Below are positions 42,680 to 51,449 of a DNA stretch of 64,000 nucleotides, piece by piece. Position 1 is the stretch's first letter. Every line of letters starts with the position of its first letter. The position numbers and the translations under genes are program-made. Under the pieces are notes generated by a model. It did not search any database, was not told the DNA's origin, and worked only from the letters and a program-made list of their open reading frames with translations. The stretch covers positions 62,001-126,000 of the forward strand of contig NZ_ATVN01000008.1 of the NCBI RefSeq assembly GCF_000420745.1, read 5' to 3'. This stretch comes from Pseudorhodobacter ferrugineus DSM 5888. Its GTDB lineage: Bacteria; Pseudomonadota; Alphaproteobacteria; Rhodobacterales; Rhodobacteraceae.

Positions 42680-43969
42680 ATGCAAACCACTTTCACCCCC
42701 GAACAGCTGCAAGACCCCGGCATCAAGCTCAGCAATGACATCCTGCGCACTTGCGTGCATTGCGGGTTTTGCACCGCGACTTGCCCCACCTATCAGGTGC
42801 TGGGCGATGAGCTGGACAGCCCGCGGGGCCGGATTTACCTGATCAAGGATATGCTGGAACAAGGCCGCCCCGCCGATGCGAAAACCGTGAAACACATCGA
42901 CCGCTGCCTAAGCTGCCTTGCCTGCATGACCACCTGCCCATCGGGCGTGCATTATATGCACTTGGTCGATAACGCGCGGGAATATATCGAAAAAACCTAC
43001 AAACGTCCGTTGATGGACCGCCTGCTGCGCTGGACCTTGGCGCAGATCATCCCACACCCCATGCGGTTCCGGCTTGCTCTGTTTGCCGCCAAGCTGGGCC
43101 GCCCTTTTGCCTTTCTCATGCCCGACGCCCGCTTGCGCTCGATGCTGGAAATGGCCCCTAAAACCATCCCCCCCGTCAGCCGCAATGATGACCCGCAAAC
43201 CTTTGCCCCCACGGGGCCCCGCAAATTCCGCGTGGCGCTGATGACGGGTTGCGCGCAAAAGGCGCTTAACACCGATATCAACGATGCCACCATCCGCATC
43301 CTGCGCCGCTTGGGCTGCGAAGTGGTTGTGGCAAAGGGCATGGGCTGTTGCGGCGCGCTGACCCATCACATGGGCAAGGTCGATCAATCCCACGCCTCTG
43401 CCGCCGCCAATATCAACGCTTGGATGGTCGAAAAACGGGCAGGGGGCTTGGATGCCGTGGTCATCAACACTTCGGGCTGCGGTACCACGGTGAAGGATTA
43501 CGGCCATATGTTCCGCAATGACCCGCTGGCCGCCGATGCCGCCGAAATCTCGGCCATGACGATGGATATTTCCGAACTTTTGGTCAAAATCGGCCTGCCC
43601 GAAGGCGCGGACAAGGGCCTCAAAGTCGCCTATCACGCCGCCTGCAGCCTGCAACATGGCCAGCAGATCAAGAACCACCCCAAAGACCTGCTCAAACGCG
43701 CAGGCTTTACCGTGGTGGAACCTGCCGACAGCCACCTGTGCTGTGGATCCGCTGGCACCTATAACCTGCTGCAACCCGAAATCAGCCAGCAGCTGAAAGC
43801 GCGCAAGGTTCAAACGCTCGAGGCAAAACACCCCGACATCATCGCCGCAGGCAATATCGGCTGTATGATGCAAATCGGCTCGGGCACCAAAATCCCTATC
43901 GTCCATACGGTCGAACTCCTCGATTGGGCCACGGGCGGGCCAAAGCCTGCCGCATTGACAATTGGTTAA
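42680..43969 (+). CDS. glcF: Glycolate oxidase iron-sulfur subunit GlcF
   Basis: A 429-residue electron-transfer subunit. Two 4Fe-4S motifs, CVHCGFCTATCP and CLSCLACMTTCP, are near the N-terminus, and two CCG domains follow (GCCGALTHHMG and LCCGSAGTYNLL). It passes electrons from GlcD/GlcE to quinones at the inner face of the membrane. It is the last gene of the operon. Confidence 0.96.
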   Translation: MQTTFTPEQLQDPGIKLSNDILRTCVHCGFCTATCPTYQVLGDELDSPRGRIYLIKDMLEQGRPADAKTVKHIDRCLSCLACMTTCPSGVHYMHLVDNAREYIEKTYKRPLMDRLLRWTLAQIIPHPMRFRLALFAAKLGRPFAFLMPDARLRSMLEMAPKTIPPVSRNDDPQTFAPTGPRKFRVALMTGCAQKALNTDINDATIRILRRLGCEVVVAKGMGCCGALTHHMGKVDQSHASAAANINAWMVEKRAGGLDAVVINTSGCGTTVKDYGHMFRNDPLAADAAEISAMTMDISELLVKIGLPEGADKGLKVAYHAACSLQHGQQIKNHPKDLLKRAGFTVVEPADSHLCCGSAGTYNLLQPEISQQLKARKVQTLEAKHPDIIAAGNIGCMMQIGSGTKIPIVHTVELLDWATGGPKPAALTIG

Positions 43970-44039
43970 TTTTTGCAGAATTGGCCATAAATCTGCCGTA
44001 AAGCGTCCCTATCGCTTGGGTTGAGTGTGCGGAGGTTCT

Positions 44040-44864
44040 ATGTCTGTTTTGTCCATCCTGTCTCGTGTGGCCCTATGCGCCATGATGGTGTTTGCATTGC
44101 GCGGTGCCGCAAGTGCCGAAGAATCCGCGCTGCTTCGCCTTGATACGGGCGATCAAAGCAAGGGTTGGAATGCGGTGGGCCGCTTGAATATGGGCAAACG
44201 CAGCTTTTGCACGGGCGCGCTGATTGCGCCGAACCTTGTGCTGACCGCTGCCCATTGCCTGTTTGATGCCAAGACCGGCGTGCGCATTAACCCTGATGAG
44301 ATTGAATTTCTGGCTGGCTGGCGCAATGGCCGTGCAGCAGCATATCGTGGCATCAAACACGCGATTGCCCATCCCGAATATGTCTATGGCGGCGGGGACA
44401 AACTGACCCGCGTGTCCTTTGATCTGGCGCTTTTGGAACTGGACCAACCCATCCGCATGGTCAGCATCCCGCCGTTTGAAACCGACCTGACCCCGCTTAA
44501 AGGCGATGAGGTGGGCGTTGTGTCCTATGCGAAGGACCGGTCCGAGGCCCCCAGCCTGCAAGAAGTCTGCCATGTGCTGAACCAAGAGGAAAAGCTGTTG
44601 GTTCTGTCGTGCAACGTCGATTTTGGGTCTTCGGGCGCGCCGATCTTTTCTATCCGTGACGGTGTGGCGCGTGTTGTCTCGGTCGTGTCCTCCAAGGCCG
44701 ATTATGGCGGGGCCGAGGTGGCCTTGGGCACCAGCCTGCAAGGGCCATTGGTGGCCTTGCGTGCAACCCTTGCCGCCGAAAGCAGCCCGTTCCAAAAATC
44801 CGACCCCGCCTTGCGAGAGCTGGAAACAGGGGCCGGCAATACTGCGAAATTCATGAAACCATGA
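44040..44864 (+). CDS. Secreted trypsin-like serine protease 1
   Basis: A 274-residue product with a signal peptide ending near GAASA. The chymotrypsin-fold triad is His in LTAAHCLFD, Asp in SFDLALLELD and Ser in FGSSGAPIF, where GSSGAP replaces the usual GDSGGP. The start at 44040 follows GGAGG; a longer frame is unlikely. It overlaps the next gene, a paralogue, by four bases. Confidence 0.9.
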   Translation: MSVLSILSRVALCAMMVFALRGAASAEESALLRLDTGDQSKGWNAVGRLNMGKRSFCTGALIAPNLVLTAAHCLFDAKTGVRINPDEIEFLAGWRNGRAAAYRGIKHAIAHPEYVYGGGDKLTRVSFDLALLELDQPIRMVSIPPFETDLTPLKGDEVGVVSYAKDRSEAPSLQEVCHVLNQEEKLLVLSCNVDFGSSGAPIFSIRDGVARVVSVVSSKADYGGAEVALGTSLQGPLVALRATLAAESSPFQKSDPALRELETGAGNTAKFMKP

Positions 44865-45727
44865 TGCGGATAAAATCCCCTTTTGCCACAGTCGTCTTGG
44901 CGCTCCTTGTGGCGTTTTCGCCCGCCGCAACCCAAGCACAAGATCAAATCAGCACGGCGCTTGAATCGCTTGATCGCCGTGATCAGGTTTTGGGATGGGA
45001 GGCAGTGGGCCGTATCGACATGGCCAATGCCGCCTTTTGCACCGGCACCCTGATTGCGCCCGATCTTGTGCTTACGGCTGCGCATTGCCTATTTGATACA
45101 CGCACAAAACAACCCTACGACCCCGCTGGTATGCAGTTCCGCGCGGGCCTGCGTGATACCAAAACCATCGCCGTAGGCCGCGTGCGCCGCGCCGTGCCGC
45201 ACCCCGGTTATGTCCCCTTTACCCCTGTCAGCACCGCCAGTATCGCGCATGATATCGCGCTGTTGGAATTGGCCGAACCCATCCCCGCAGGCCGTGCCGC
45301 CCCCTTTGCCGTGGCGGCCCCCAGCGCGGGCGGCAAGATCAGCGTCGTATCTTACGCCCGCAACCGCGCCGATACCCTGTCGTGGCAGCGCGCTTGCAAC
45401 ATCAAGGACCGCAGCGCCACCATTCTCGCCTTTGATTGTGATGTCGATCACGGATCGTCTGGCGCGCCGGTCTTTGACCTGTCGGGCAACCGCGCCAAGA
45501 TTATCTCTATCATTTCGGCGGGCCACCGCGACAAAGACGGCGCTGTGTCCTATGGCATGCAGCTGCCCGATCTGGTCGCCGACCTGAAAGCCGCCTTGCG
45601 CAGTGGCAAGGGCGTGGTGCTGGCCCGCGGTGATGCCCCCCGTGCCCAAATTCGCCGCATCGGTGTGGGCAGCGATGACAAAGCCACCACCGGCGCGCGT
45701 TTCGTCAAGGCGCGGACCGCGCCCTAA
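44861..45727 (+). CDS. Secreted trypsin-like serine protease 2
   Basis: A 288-residue paralogue of the preceding protein, clearly from tandem duplication: the same WEAVGRIDMANAAFCTGTLIAPDLVLTAAHC layout over several blocks, Asp in AHDIALLELAE and Ser in HGSSGAPVF. It has its own signal peptide (MMRIKSPFATVVLALLVAFS). The C-terminal extension after the protease domain differs from that of its neighbour. Substrates unknown. Confidence 0.9.
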   Translation: MMRIKSPFATVVLALLVAFSPAATQAQDQISTALESLDRRDQVLGWEAVGRIDMANAAFCTGTLIAPDLVLTAAHCLFDTRTKQPYDPAGMQFRAGLRDTKTIAVGRVRRAVPHPGYVPFTPVSTASIAHDIALLELAEPIPAGRAAPFAVAAPSAGGKISVVSYARNRADTLSWQRACNIKDRSATILAFDCDVDHGSSGAPVFDLSGNRAKIISIISAGHRDKDGAVSYGMQLPDLVADLKAALRSGKGVVLARGDAPRAQIRRIGVGSDDKATTGARFVKARTAP

Positions 45728-45731
45728 GGGT

Positions 45732-45760
45732 CTTGAAACCCCGCCACTCCCTCCCCAAAT
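45732..45760 (+). promoter_or_regulatory. RpoH (sigma-32) promoter of hsp20
   Basis: CTTGAAA and CCCCAAAT separated by 14 bases match the heat-shock sigma factor consensus closely. The site lies right after the protease stop and about 95 bases before the hsp20 start. Confidence 0.8.
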
Positions 45761-45764
45761 CTTG

Positions 45765-45857
45765 TGTACGGGTGCCGAAATCGGGCCCGTACAAACCCAT
45801 CGGCCCGTCCACATAACCGGAGGGCCGCCAACGCATCGCTTTACGGAGGATGATATG
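45765..45857 (+). promoter_or_regulatory. ROSE-like RNA thermometer in the hsp20 leader
   Basis: The leader folds into three hairpins: TGTACGGG/CCCGTACA (45765-45793), CGGCCC/GGGCCG (45801-45827) and a weak one at 45835-45851 in which ATCGCT faces the Shine-Dalgarno GGAGGAT. That last part resembles the ROSE hairpin, where a GCU stretch pairs imperfectly with the ribosome-binding site and melts on heating. ROSE elements are known before small heat-shock genes of alphaproteobacteria. Confidence 0.65.
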
Positions 45858-46340
45858 CGTACATTCGATCTTGCCCCCCTTTACCGCGCAACTGTCGGCT
45901 TTGACCGCATCGCCGATATGATGGACAGGGTTTTGACCACCGATGTGGCCCAACCCAGCTATCCCCCCTACAATATTGAAAAGACAGATGAAAATGCCTA
46001 TCGCATTTCCATTGCCGTTGCAGGCTTTACCCCTGATGAACTGTCGGTCGAGGTGAGAGAGGCCACTCTGGTCATTTCCGCCCGCAAGGCCGACGACGAC
46101 AAGCAAACCCACTACCTGCACCGCGGCATCGCCACCCGCGCGTTTGAGCGCCGCTTTGCGCTGGCCGATCACATGCGCGTCACGGGGGCGGCCCATGAAC
46201 ATGGTATGCTGCATATCGAACTGATCCGCGAAATGCCCGAGGCGTTAAAACCCCGCCGCATCGAAATCGCCCGCGCGCCGGCCAAACCGGCCCAACCGCA
46301 AATCGACATGAAGACCTTGCCAGAAACGGTTGAAACCTAA
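45855..46340 (+). CDS. Small heat-shock protein Hsp20 (IbpA type)
   Basis: An ATP-independent holdase of 161 residues. The alpha-crystallin domain spans about 35-130 (YNIEKTDENAYRISIAVAGF, LSVEVREATLVISARK, AFERRFALADHMRV, GMLHIELIRE), and RRIEIA supplies the C-terminal I-x-I anchor for oligomers. GGAGG stands just before the ATG at 45855. Transcription from an RpoH promoter and translation through a ROSE-like leader are both indicated upstream. Confidence 0.94.
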   Translation: MRTFDLAPLYRATVGFDRIADMMDRVLTTDVAQPSYPPYNIEKTDENAYRISIAVAGFTPDELSVEVREATLVISARKADDDKQTHYLHRGIATRAFERRFALADHMRVTGAAHEHGMLHIELIREMPEALKPRRIEIARAPAKPAQPQIDMKTLPETVET

Positions 46341-46344
46341 CACA

Positions 46345-46380
46345 AAAAGGCCGGGCGCAGCACATGCGCCCGGTCCTTTT
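46345..46380. terminator. Bidirectional terminator between hsp20 and aruI-like gene
   Basis: An 8-bp stem CCGGGCGC/GCGCCCGG with a seven-base loop is flanked by AAAAAGG on one side and TCCTTTT on the other, so it can serve both convergent genes. Confidence 0.85.
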
Positions 46381-47933
46381 CAGTACACCCGAATTTCCAC
46401 CAATCGCGGGCCCCGCGCAGCCACTGCGGCCTGCAACGCCTCAACCTCGGGTGCGATGCAAACATACCCCATCCCACAGGCCGCCGCGAACGCCTCCAGC
46501 CCCAAGGGCGATGGCGTACAGCCAATCACCTCGGTATTTGCCGCCCGCATCGCACTTGCAATCTCGCCATATCCGGCGTTGTTCCAAACCACATAGGTCA
46601 CGTCCAACCCTTCATCCACGGCAACCCGCAGCTCGGCAGGCGAAAACTGCAAACCACCATCCCCGATCAGGCAAAATACCCGCGCATCCGGTGCCGCCAC
46701 AGCCGCGCCCACCGCCGCCCCGGGCGCAAATCCAAGCGCCCCAAACCCCGTCGCCGCATTGAACCACCCACCCGCGCGGTCGTGGTCATACAGCAGATTG
46801 CCCGCATAAACCGGCTGCGTGCTATCCCCCACGATAATCGCTCCGGGCACGGCATCGCGCAGCCCTTCCAGCAGCGCGATCTGCCCAAGGCTCTCGTCCG
46901 ACAATCCCGCCACCTCGGCCCGTGCAGCAGCCATCGTGGCCGCAGCACGACCGGTTCCATCGCTCTTGCGCGGCACAACTTGCGCCAACAGCGCCGCCAT
47001 AACCGCCCCCGCATCGCCACAAATCCGCACCGCCGCCGGATGCCGTGCCAATTGCAGCGGGCAAATGTCCACGCGGATCATCCCTGCCATATCGGGCAAC
47101 CCACCGCGCACATACATGTCATAATCGGTCGGCCCAAATTCGGTGCCGATTGCCACAATCTGATCGGCCCCTGCAATCAGCCCCCGTACCGCATCCAAGC
47201 TGGGCGATGCCGCAACGGCCAAACCACCCGCCCGCAACCCTCGCGCATTTACCGTTTGCACCACCGGCGCATCCAGCGCTGTCGCCAAGGCGCGCAGCCC
47301 AGCCCCCGCCGCCCGCGCCCCGCCGCCTGCCAAAATCACCACCCGCTTGGCGCGGTTCAACGCCACCGCCGCCTCGGCCACATCCGGTACACCCCGCGCA
47401 ACAGCCACAGGCGCACCCGCCAAAACAGCCTCCATCCCCATCACATCGGTCGGCACCTCGATATGCACAGGCCCCGGCCGCCCCGAAAGCATGGCGGCAA
47501 AGGCCAGGTTCAAACACCGCTCCAACACCTCTGGTCCCGTTACCTGAAAACTCGGGCACAGCGCGCGCACCAACCCTGCCTGATCGGGCAGTTCGTGCAG
47601 CAGCCCCAACCCTTGCCCCAAACTGTCCCGCCGGTTCACGCCCGAAATCACCAGCATCGGCACCGAATCCGCTTTTGCCTGCGCCATCGCGGTCAGCGTA
47701 TTGGTCAGCCCCGGCCCCGTAATCACAAAGGCCACCCCCGGCTTGCCCGAAACACGGGCATAGCCATCGGCCATGAACCCCGCCCCCTGCTCGTGGCGCG
47801 GCGTGATATGGCGAATCCCCGACCCAGACAAGCCGCGATACAGCTCAATCGTATGCACCCCCGGAATGCCGAAAACCACCTCGACACCCCGCGCGCGCAG
47901 GCCTTCGGTCAAGGCGTGCCCAACGGTTTTCAT
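46380..47933 (-). CDS. aruI: Thiamine-diphosphate enzyme, 5-guanidino-2-oxopentanoate decarboxylase-like
   Basis: A 517-residue acetolactate-synthase-fold enzyme. The catalytic glutamate is in TPRHEQGAGFMADG and the thiamine-binding motif is IGDGGLQFSPAEL with NN after about 27 residues. The adjacent aminotransferase and the arginine-type transporter point to AruI, which decarboxylates the 2-oxo acid made from arginine by AruH. The overlap of four bases with the aminotransferase gene supports that. A different 2-oxo-acid decarboxylase is the main alternative. Confidence 0.78.
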   Translation of the reverse strand: MKTVGHALTEGLRARGVEVVFGIPGVHTIELYRGLSGSGIRHITPRHEQGAGFMADGYARVSGKPGVAFVITGPGLTNTLTAMAQAKADSVPMLVISGVNRRDSLGQGLGLLHELPDQAGLVRALCPSFQVTGPEVLERCLNLAFAAMLSGRPGPVHIEVPTDVMGMEAVLAGAPVAVARGVPDVAEAAVALNRAKRVVILAGGGARAAGAGLRALATALDAPVVQTVNARGLRAGGLAVAASPSLDAVRGLIAGADQIVAIGTEFGPTDYDMYVRGGLPDMAGMIRVDICPLQLARHPAAVRICGDAGAVMAALLAQVVPRKSDGTGRAAATMAAARAEVAGLSDESLGQIALLEGLRDAVPGAIIVGDSTQPVYAGNLLYDHDRAGGWFNAATGFGALGFAPGAAVGAAVAAPDARVFCLIGDGGLQFSPAELRVAVDEGLDVTYVVWNNAGYGEIASAMRAANTEVIGCTPSPLGLEAFAAACGMGYVCIAPEVEALQAAVAARGPRLVEIRVY

Positions 47934-49108
47934 GGCTTATACCCCTTGGCAAATTCCGCAATCCGGCCGCAGGCCACCTCGATCACATCATCCGGTTGCG
48001 TCAAACTCAGCCGCAACCAGCTTCGCAATGCCTCACCAAACGACGCGCCCGGCATCACGGCCACGCCTGCCTGTTCCAACAGCGCCAACGCAAACGCCTC
48101 ACCATCCGCCGTGACTGCGCCTACGTCAACCAGCGCAAACATCCCCGCATCAGGGCGATGCACGCGCACCCCCGCAACCCCGTCCAACACCCCATGCACC
48201 AATCCCGCGCGCCGCGCGAACCGCTCCACCATACCTGCCGCCACGGGGCTGCCCTCGGCAATCGCTTGCGCGGTCATATCGGCAATAAAGGGCTGGTTGC
48301 CAAACAGCATGGTTTCCGACAGCGGCAACAACCGTTCAATGAACGCCGCAGGCCCCACGCACCACCCCGACCGAAACCCCGGTGCCGCATGGCTTTTGGA
48401 AATGCTGGACGCCACGATCACCCGATCTGCCAAATTGGGCAGGTCAAGCGGTGACGCAAACGCCACCCCGTCAAACACCAAATCCTCATACACCTCATCG
48501 CATAAAATCCACAGATCGTGGGCTTTGGCCAACGCACCAATCGCGGCAAAATCATCGCGCGTCAGCACCGCCCCCGTGGGATTATGCGGCGAATTCAACA
48601 TGATAACGCGGGTCGCAGGCGTAATCCGCTCGGCAATATCCTCGGCCCGAATGCGAAACCCCGCATTGGCCAGCAACGGCACTGGGACCATCCGCGCGCC
48701 CGTGGCGGCGATCAACCCTTCATAGGTGGCATACATCGGGTCGCCCAGCAGCACCTCGTCGCCGGCCCCAACCAACCCCATCAACACCGCATAAAGCGTG
48801 GTCTGCGTGCCGGGAAAACACATCACTTGGGCTGGCAAAATCTCACGCCCCCGCCGCGCTGAATACCGTGCGGCAAGGGCCACCAACAACGCAGGCTCGC
48901 CTTGCCCGTTGGAATATCCCGTCCGCCCCGCCAGCATCGCCGCACTTGCCGCCGCCATCAACTCGGGCGGCGTTGCAACATCGGGTTCGCCAATCGTCAG
49001 CTCTATCACAGGCCTGCCCGCCGCCTTCATCGCCCGCGCCCGCGCATGGACCGCCCATTTCGCGCCGCCAAGCCCCGCAAGCCGGTCGGTTATCGCTGCA
49101 TATCTCAT
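47930..49108 (-). CDS. aruH: Class I/II aminotransferase, arginine:pyruvate transaminase-like
   Basis: A 392-residue PLP enzyme. The internal aldimine lysine is in SSISKSHAAPGFRSGW, with the PLP contacts NSPHNPTGAV and LCDEVYEDL. Together with the following decarboxylase it fits the arginine transaminase pathway. Substrate assignment rests on neighbours: the TetR regulator upstream and the basic amino-acid ABC transporter beyond it. Confidence 0.8.
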   Translation of the reverse strand: MRYAAITDRLAGLGGAKWAVHARARAMKAAGRPVIELTIGEPDVATPPELMAAASAAMLAGRTGYSNGQGEPALLVALAARYSARRGREILPAQVMCFPGTQTTLYAVLMGLVGAGDEVLLGDPMYATYEGLIAATGARMVPVPLLANAGFRIRAEDIAERITPATRVIMLNSPHNPTGAVLTRDDFAAIGALAKAHDLWILCDEVYEDLVFDGVAFASPLDLPNLADRVIVASSISKSHAAPGFRSGWCVGPAAFIERLLPLSETMLFGNQPFIADMTAQAIAEGSPVAAGMVERFARRAGLVHGVLDGVAGVRVHRPDAGMFALVDVGAVTADGEAFALALLEQAGVAVMPGASFGEALRSWLRLSLTQPDDVIEVACGRIAEFAKGYKP

Positions 49109-49110
49109 GG

Positions 49111-49752
49111 CTATATCCCCCGTTCCGGCATTTCTGCCATCAAATCCAAACCCAAAATCGCGCTGACCGACCGCAGGCCAATCCGCACCAATTCACCCGG
49201 GCGAAAAGCATCGGGCAGGGCGGATCCTTCCAGCCACAACCCGTCAATCACCGCGTTGCAGGCAATCGCATCGGCCCGCAACTGGCCCGCATCCGCCACG
49301 CGGGGCAGGGCCGCAATCAACCCCTGCAACAGGTCGCGGTAGTGCAAATAGCTTGCCTCATGCACCGCGCGCATCTCACTGTCCTCGCGCATCTGGTGCA
49401 AGAAACCGGCCCACAGCCCCATCGCGCGGCTGTCCACCACGGGCGGGCGCAGGCTGGCCGCCACAAACACCGCCAAGCGCGCCTGCGGACGGTTCGGGGT
49501 ACTTGCCAGCACATCCACGCTCGCCTGCGTCATCGCATCCATCACCTGCGCATAAGCCGCGCGCATCAACGCCTCTTTGGTCGTGAAATAATGCCGGATC
49601 AGCCCGGGCGTCACCCCCGCGCGTTCGGCAATGGCCCGCACCGTGGCCGTGGCTGGCCCGCCTTCGGAAATCAACGCAATCGCCGCCGCAATCAAGGCGG
49701 CGCGGCGACCGTCCTCGCCCAGACGGTTGAATTTGCGGCGCTCACCAATCAC
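49111..49752 (-). CDS. TetR-family regulator
   Basis: A 213-residue regulator with the N-terminal helix-turn-helix TVRAIAERAGVTPGLIRHYF and a BetI-like C-terminal ligand domain. It lies two bases upstream of the aminotransferase gene on the same strand and is divergent from the ABC transporter. A 22-bp palindrome between the two directions is the likely operator, so it probably controls both uptake and catabolism. Confidence 0.88.
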   Translation of the reverse strand: MIGERRKFNRLGEDGRRAALIAAAIALISEGGPATATVRAIAERAGVTPGLIRHYFTTKEALMRAAYAQVMDAMTQASVDVLASTPNRPQARLAVFVAASLRPPVVDSRAMGLWAGFLHQMREDSEMRAVHEASYLHYRDLLQGLIAALPRVADAGQLRADAIACNAVIDGLWLEGSALPDAFRPGELVRIGLRSVSAILGLDLMAEMPERGI

Positions 49753-49775
49753 GCAAAGCTCCTTGTGTGGAAAAT

Positions 49776-49797
49776 TAATTATACGCTTGCATAATTA
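49776..49797. promoter_or_regulatory. Candidate TetR operator
   Basis: Inverted repeat TAATTAT and ATAATTA with an eight-base spacer, in the only AT-rich stretch between the divergent TetR gene and the ABC transporter genes. Position and symmetry suit a TetR dimer. Confidence 0.5.
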
Positions 49798-49840
49798 CGC
49801 GTTGGCGGGCTTACTGCAATGGATAAATGATGATGGCCCA

Positions 49841-50626
49841 ATGACAGCACTGGCAAAAAACACCGATACCGCGCAAACCGAAGCGATCCGGATTGAAGGA
49901 TTGCACAAGTCCTTTGGCAAGCTGGAGGTGCTGAAAGGCGTGAACCTGACCGCGCACCAAGGCGATGTGGTGGCCATTATCGGCGGGTCGGGGTCGGGCA
50001 AGTCGACCATGCTGCGTTGTATCAACTTTCTGGAAACTCCGACATCTGGCCGCATCGTGATTGGCGGGCAAGAGGTGGTCTTGCGCCCCGACGGCCAACC
50101 CGCCAATCGCAAGCAAATCGAACATCTGCGCCAAAGCCTTGGCATGGTGTTCCAACAGTTCAATCTGTGGAGCCATAAGACAGTGCTGGAAAACCTGATC
50201 GAGGTTCCGGTCCATGTGCTGGGTATCCCCAAGGCCCAAGCCATTGAAACCGCGCGCGCCCTTTTGGCCCGTGTGGGGCTCGCCGAAAAGGCCGATGTCT
50301 ACCCCGCCTTCATGTCCGGTGGCCAACAACAACGCGCCGCCATCGCCCGCGCGCTGGCCATTGAACCGCGCGCCATGCTGTTTGACGAACCCACCTCCGC
50401 GCTTGATCCCGAGCTGGTGGGCGAAGTGCTGGGCGTGATCCGCGACCTTGCCGCCGAAGGCCGCACGATGATTTTGGTCACGCATGAGATGAAATTCGCC
50501 CGCGAAGTCGCCAGCCACGTCATCTACCTGCACAACGGCGTGATCGAGGAAGAAGGCCCACCCGAGGCGCTGTTCGGCAATCCAAAATCCGAACGCCTGC
50601 AACAGTTTCTAAAGACCGTGGGCTAA
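49841..50626 (+). CDS. Basic amino-acid ABC transporter ATP-binding protein
   Basis: A 261-residue ATPase of the HisP/ArtP group. Walker A GGSGSGKST, signature FMSGGQQQRAAIARAL, Walker B AMLFDEPTSALD and the switch histidine in LVTHEM are complete. The segment before Walker A is longer than usual by about 20 residues, so a later start is possible. The binding protein and two permeases follow in order. Confidence 0.94.
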   Translation: MTALAKNTDTAQTEAIRIEGLHKSFGKLEVLKGVNLTAHQGDVVAIIGGSGSGKSTMLRCINFLETPTSGRIVIGGQEVVLRPDGQPANRKQIEHLRQSLGMVFQQFNLWSHKTVLENLIEVPVHVLGIPKAQAIETARALLARVGLAEKADVYPAFMSGGQQQRAAIARALAIEPRAMLFDEPTSALDPELVGEVLGVIRDLAAEGRTMILVTHEMKFAREVASHVIYLHNGVIEEEGPPEALFGNPKSERLQQFLKTVG

Positions 50627-50687
50627 CGCCCGCCCAATACCGGAAAAATCCGGCAAAAACCAAACCACCAACAAAGGGAACACGACC

Positions 50688-51446
50688 ATGAAATTTCTGA
50701 TCACCACCGTCTCGGCACTGGTCCTTGGCACCGCGGCATTGGCCGAACCGGTCAAGGTTGGCATCGCGTCCGAACCCTATCCACCCTTTGCAGCCCCAGA
50801 TGCTGCTGGCAACTGGGTCGGCTGGGAAGTGGACATGATCGCCGCCGTCTGTGCCGCCGCCGAACTGGAATGCGTCGTCACCCCGGTGGCATGGGACGGT
50901 ATGATCCCGTCACTGACCTCGGGCCAGATCGACGCGATCATGGCGTCGATGTCGATCACCGCAGACCGCATGCAAACGATTGATTTCTCGGATAAATACT
51001 ACAACACACCAACCGTTGTTGTTGCCGCCAAAGGCTCGGGTATCACCGCAACCGACGAGGGGTTGGCGGGCAAGATCATTGGTGTGCAGGTGTCTACCGT
51101 GCATCAGGATTACGCGCAAACCCATTTCAAAAGCGCCGAAATCAAGCTCTATCAAACCCAGGACGAAGCGAACCAGGACCTTGTGGCTGGCCGCATTGAC
51201 GCGACCCAAGCCGACAGTATCGCGCTGGATGATTTCCTGAAATCCGATACAGGGGCGTGCTGCGAAAACGTCGGCGCCGTGGCCGATGACAAGGATATCC
51301 TTGGCCTTGGTGTCGGTGTCGGCCTGCGCAAAGGCGACGACGACCTGAAAGCCAAGTTCAATGCAGGCATCGCGAAAATCATCGCCGATGGCACCTATGA
51401 CAAGGTGACTGCGCCTTACTTTGCCTCGTCGATCTACGGCGGCTGA
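50688..51446 (+). CDS. Basic amino-acid ABC transporter binding protein
   Basis: A 252-residue periplasmic receptor with a signal peptide ending near ALA. It resembles the lysine/arginine/ornithine receptors: VGIASEPYPPFAAPDAAG, GWEVDMIAAVCAAAELEC, WDGMIPSLTSGQIDAIMASMSIT. A cysteine pair appears in GACCENVG. Gene context with AruH/AruI-like enzymes favours arginine as substrate. Confidence 0.93.
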   Translation: MKFLITTVSALVLGTAALAEPVKVGIASEPYPPFAAPDAAGNWVGWEVDMIAAVCAAAELECVVTPVAWDGMIPSLTSGQIDAIMASMSITADRMQTIDFSDKYYNTPTVVVAAKGSGITATDEGLAGKIIGVQVSTVHQDYAQTHFKSAEIKLYQTQDEANQDLVAGRIDATQADSIALDDFLKSDTGACCENVGAVADDKDILGLGVGVGLRKGDDDLKAKFNAGIAKIIADGTYDKVTAPYFASSIYGG

Positions 51447-51449
51447 TCC

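Noticed and set aside
46782-48725. A 647-codon open frame on the plus strand
   Set aside because: It is antisense to the decarboxylase and aminotransferase genes, which show full catalytic motifs; its own product is low-complexity and basic.
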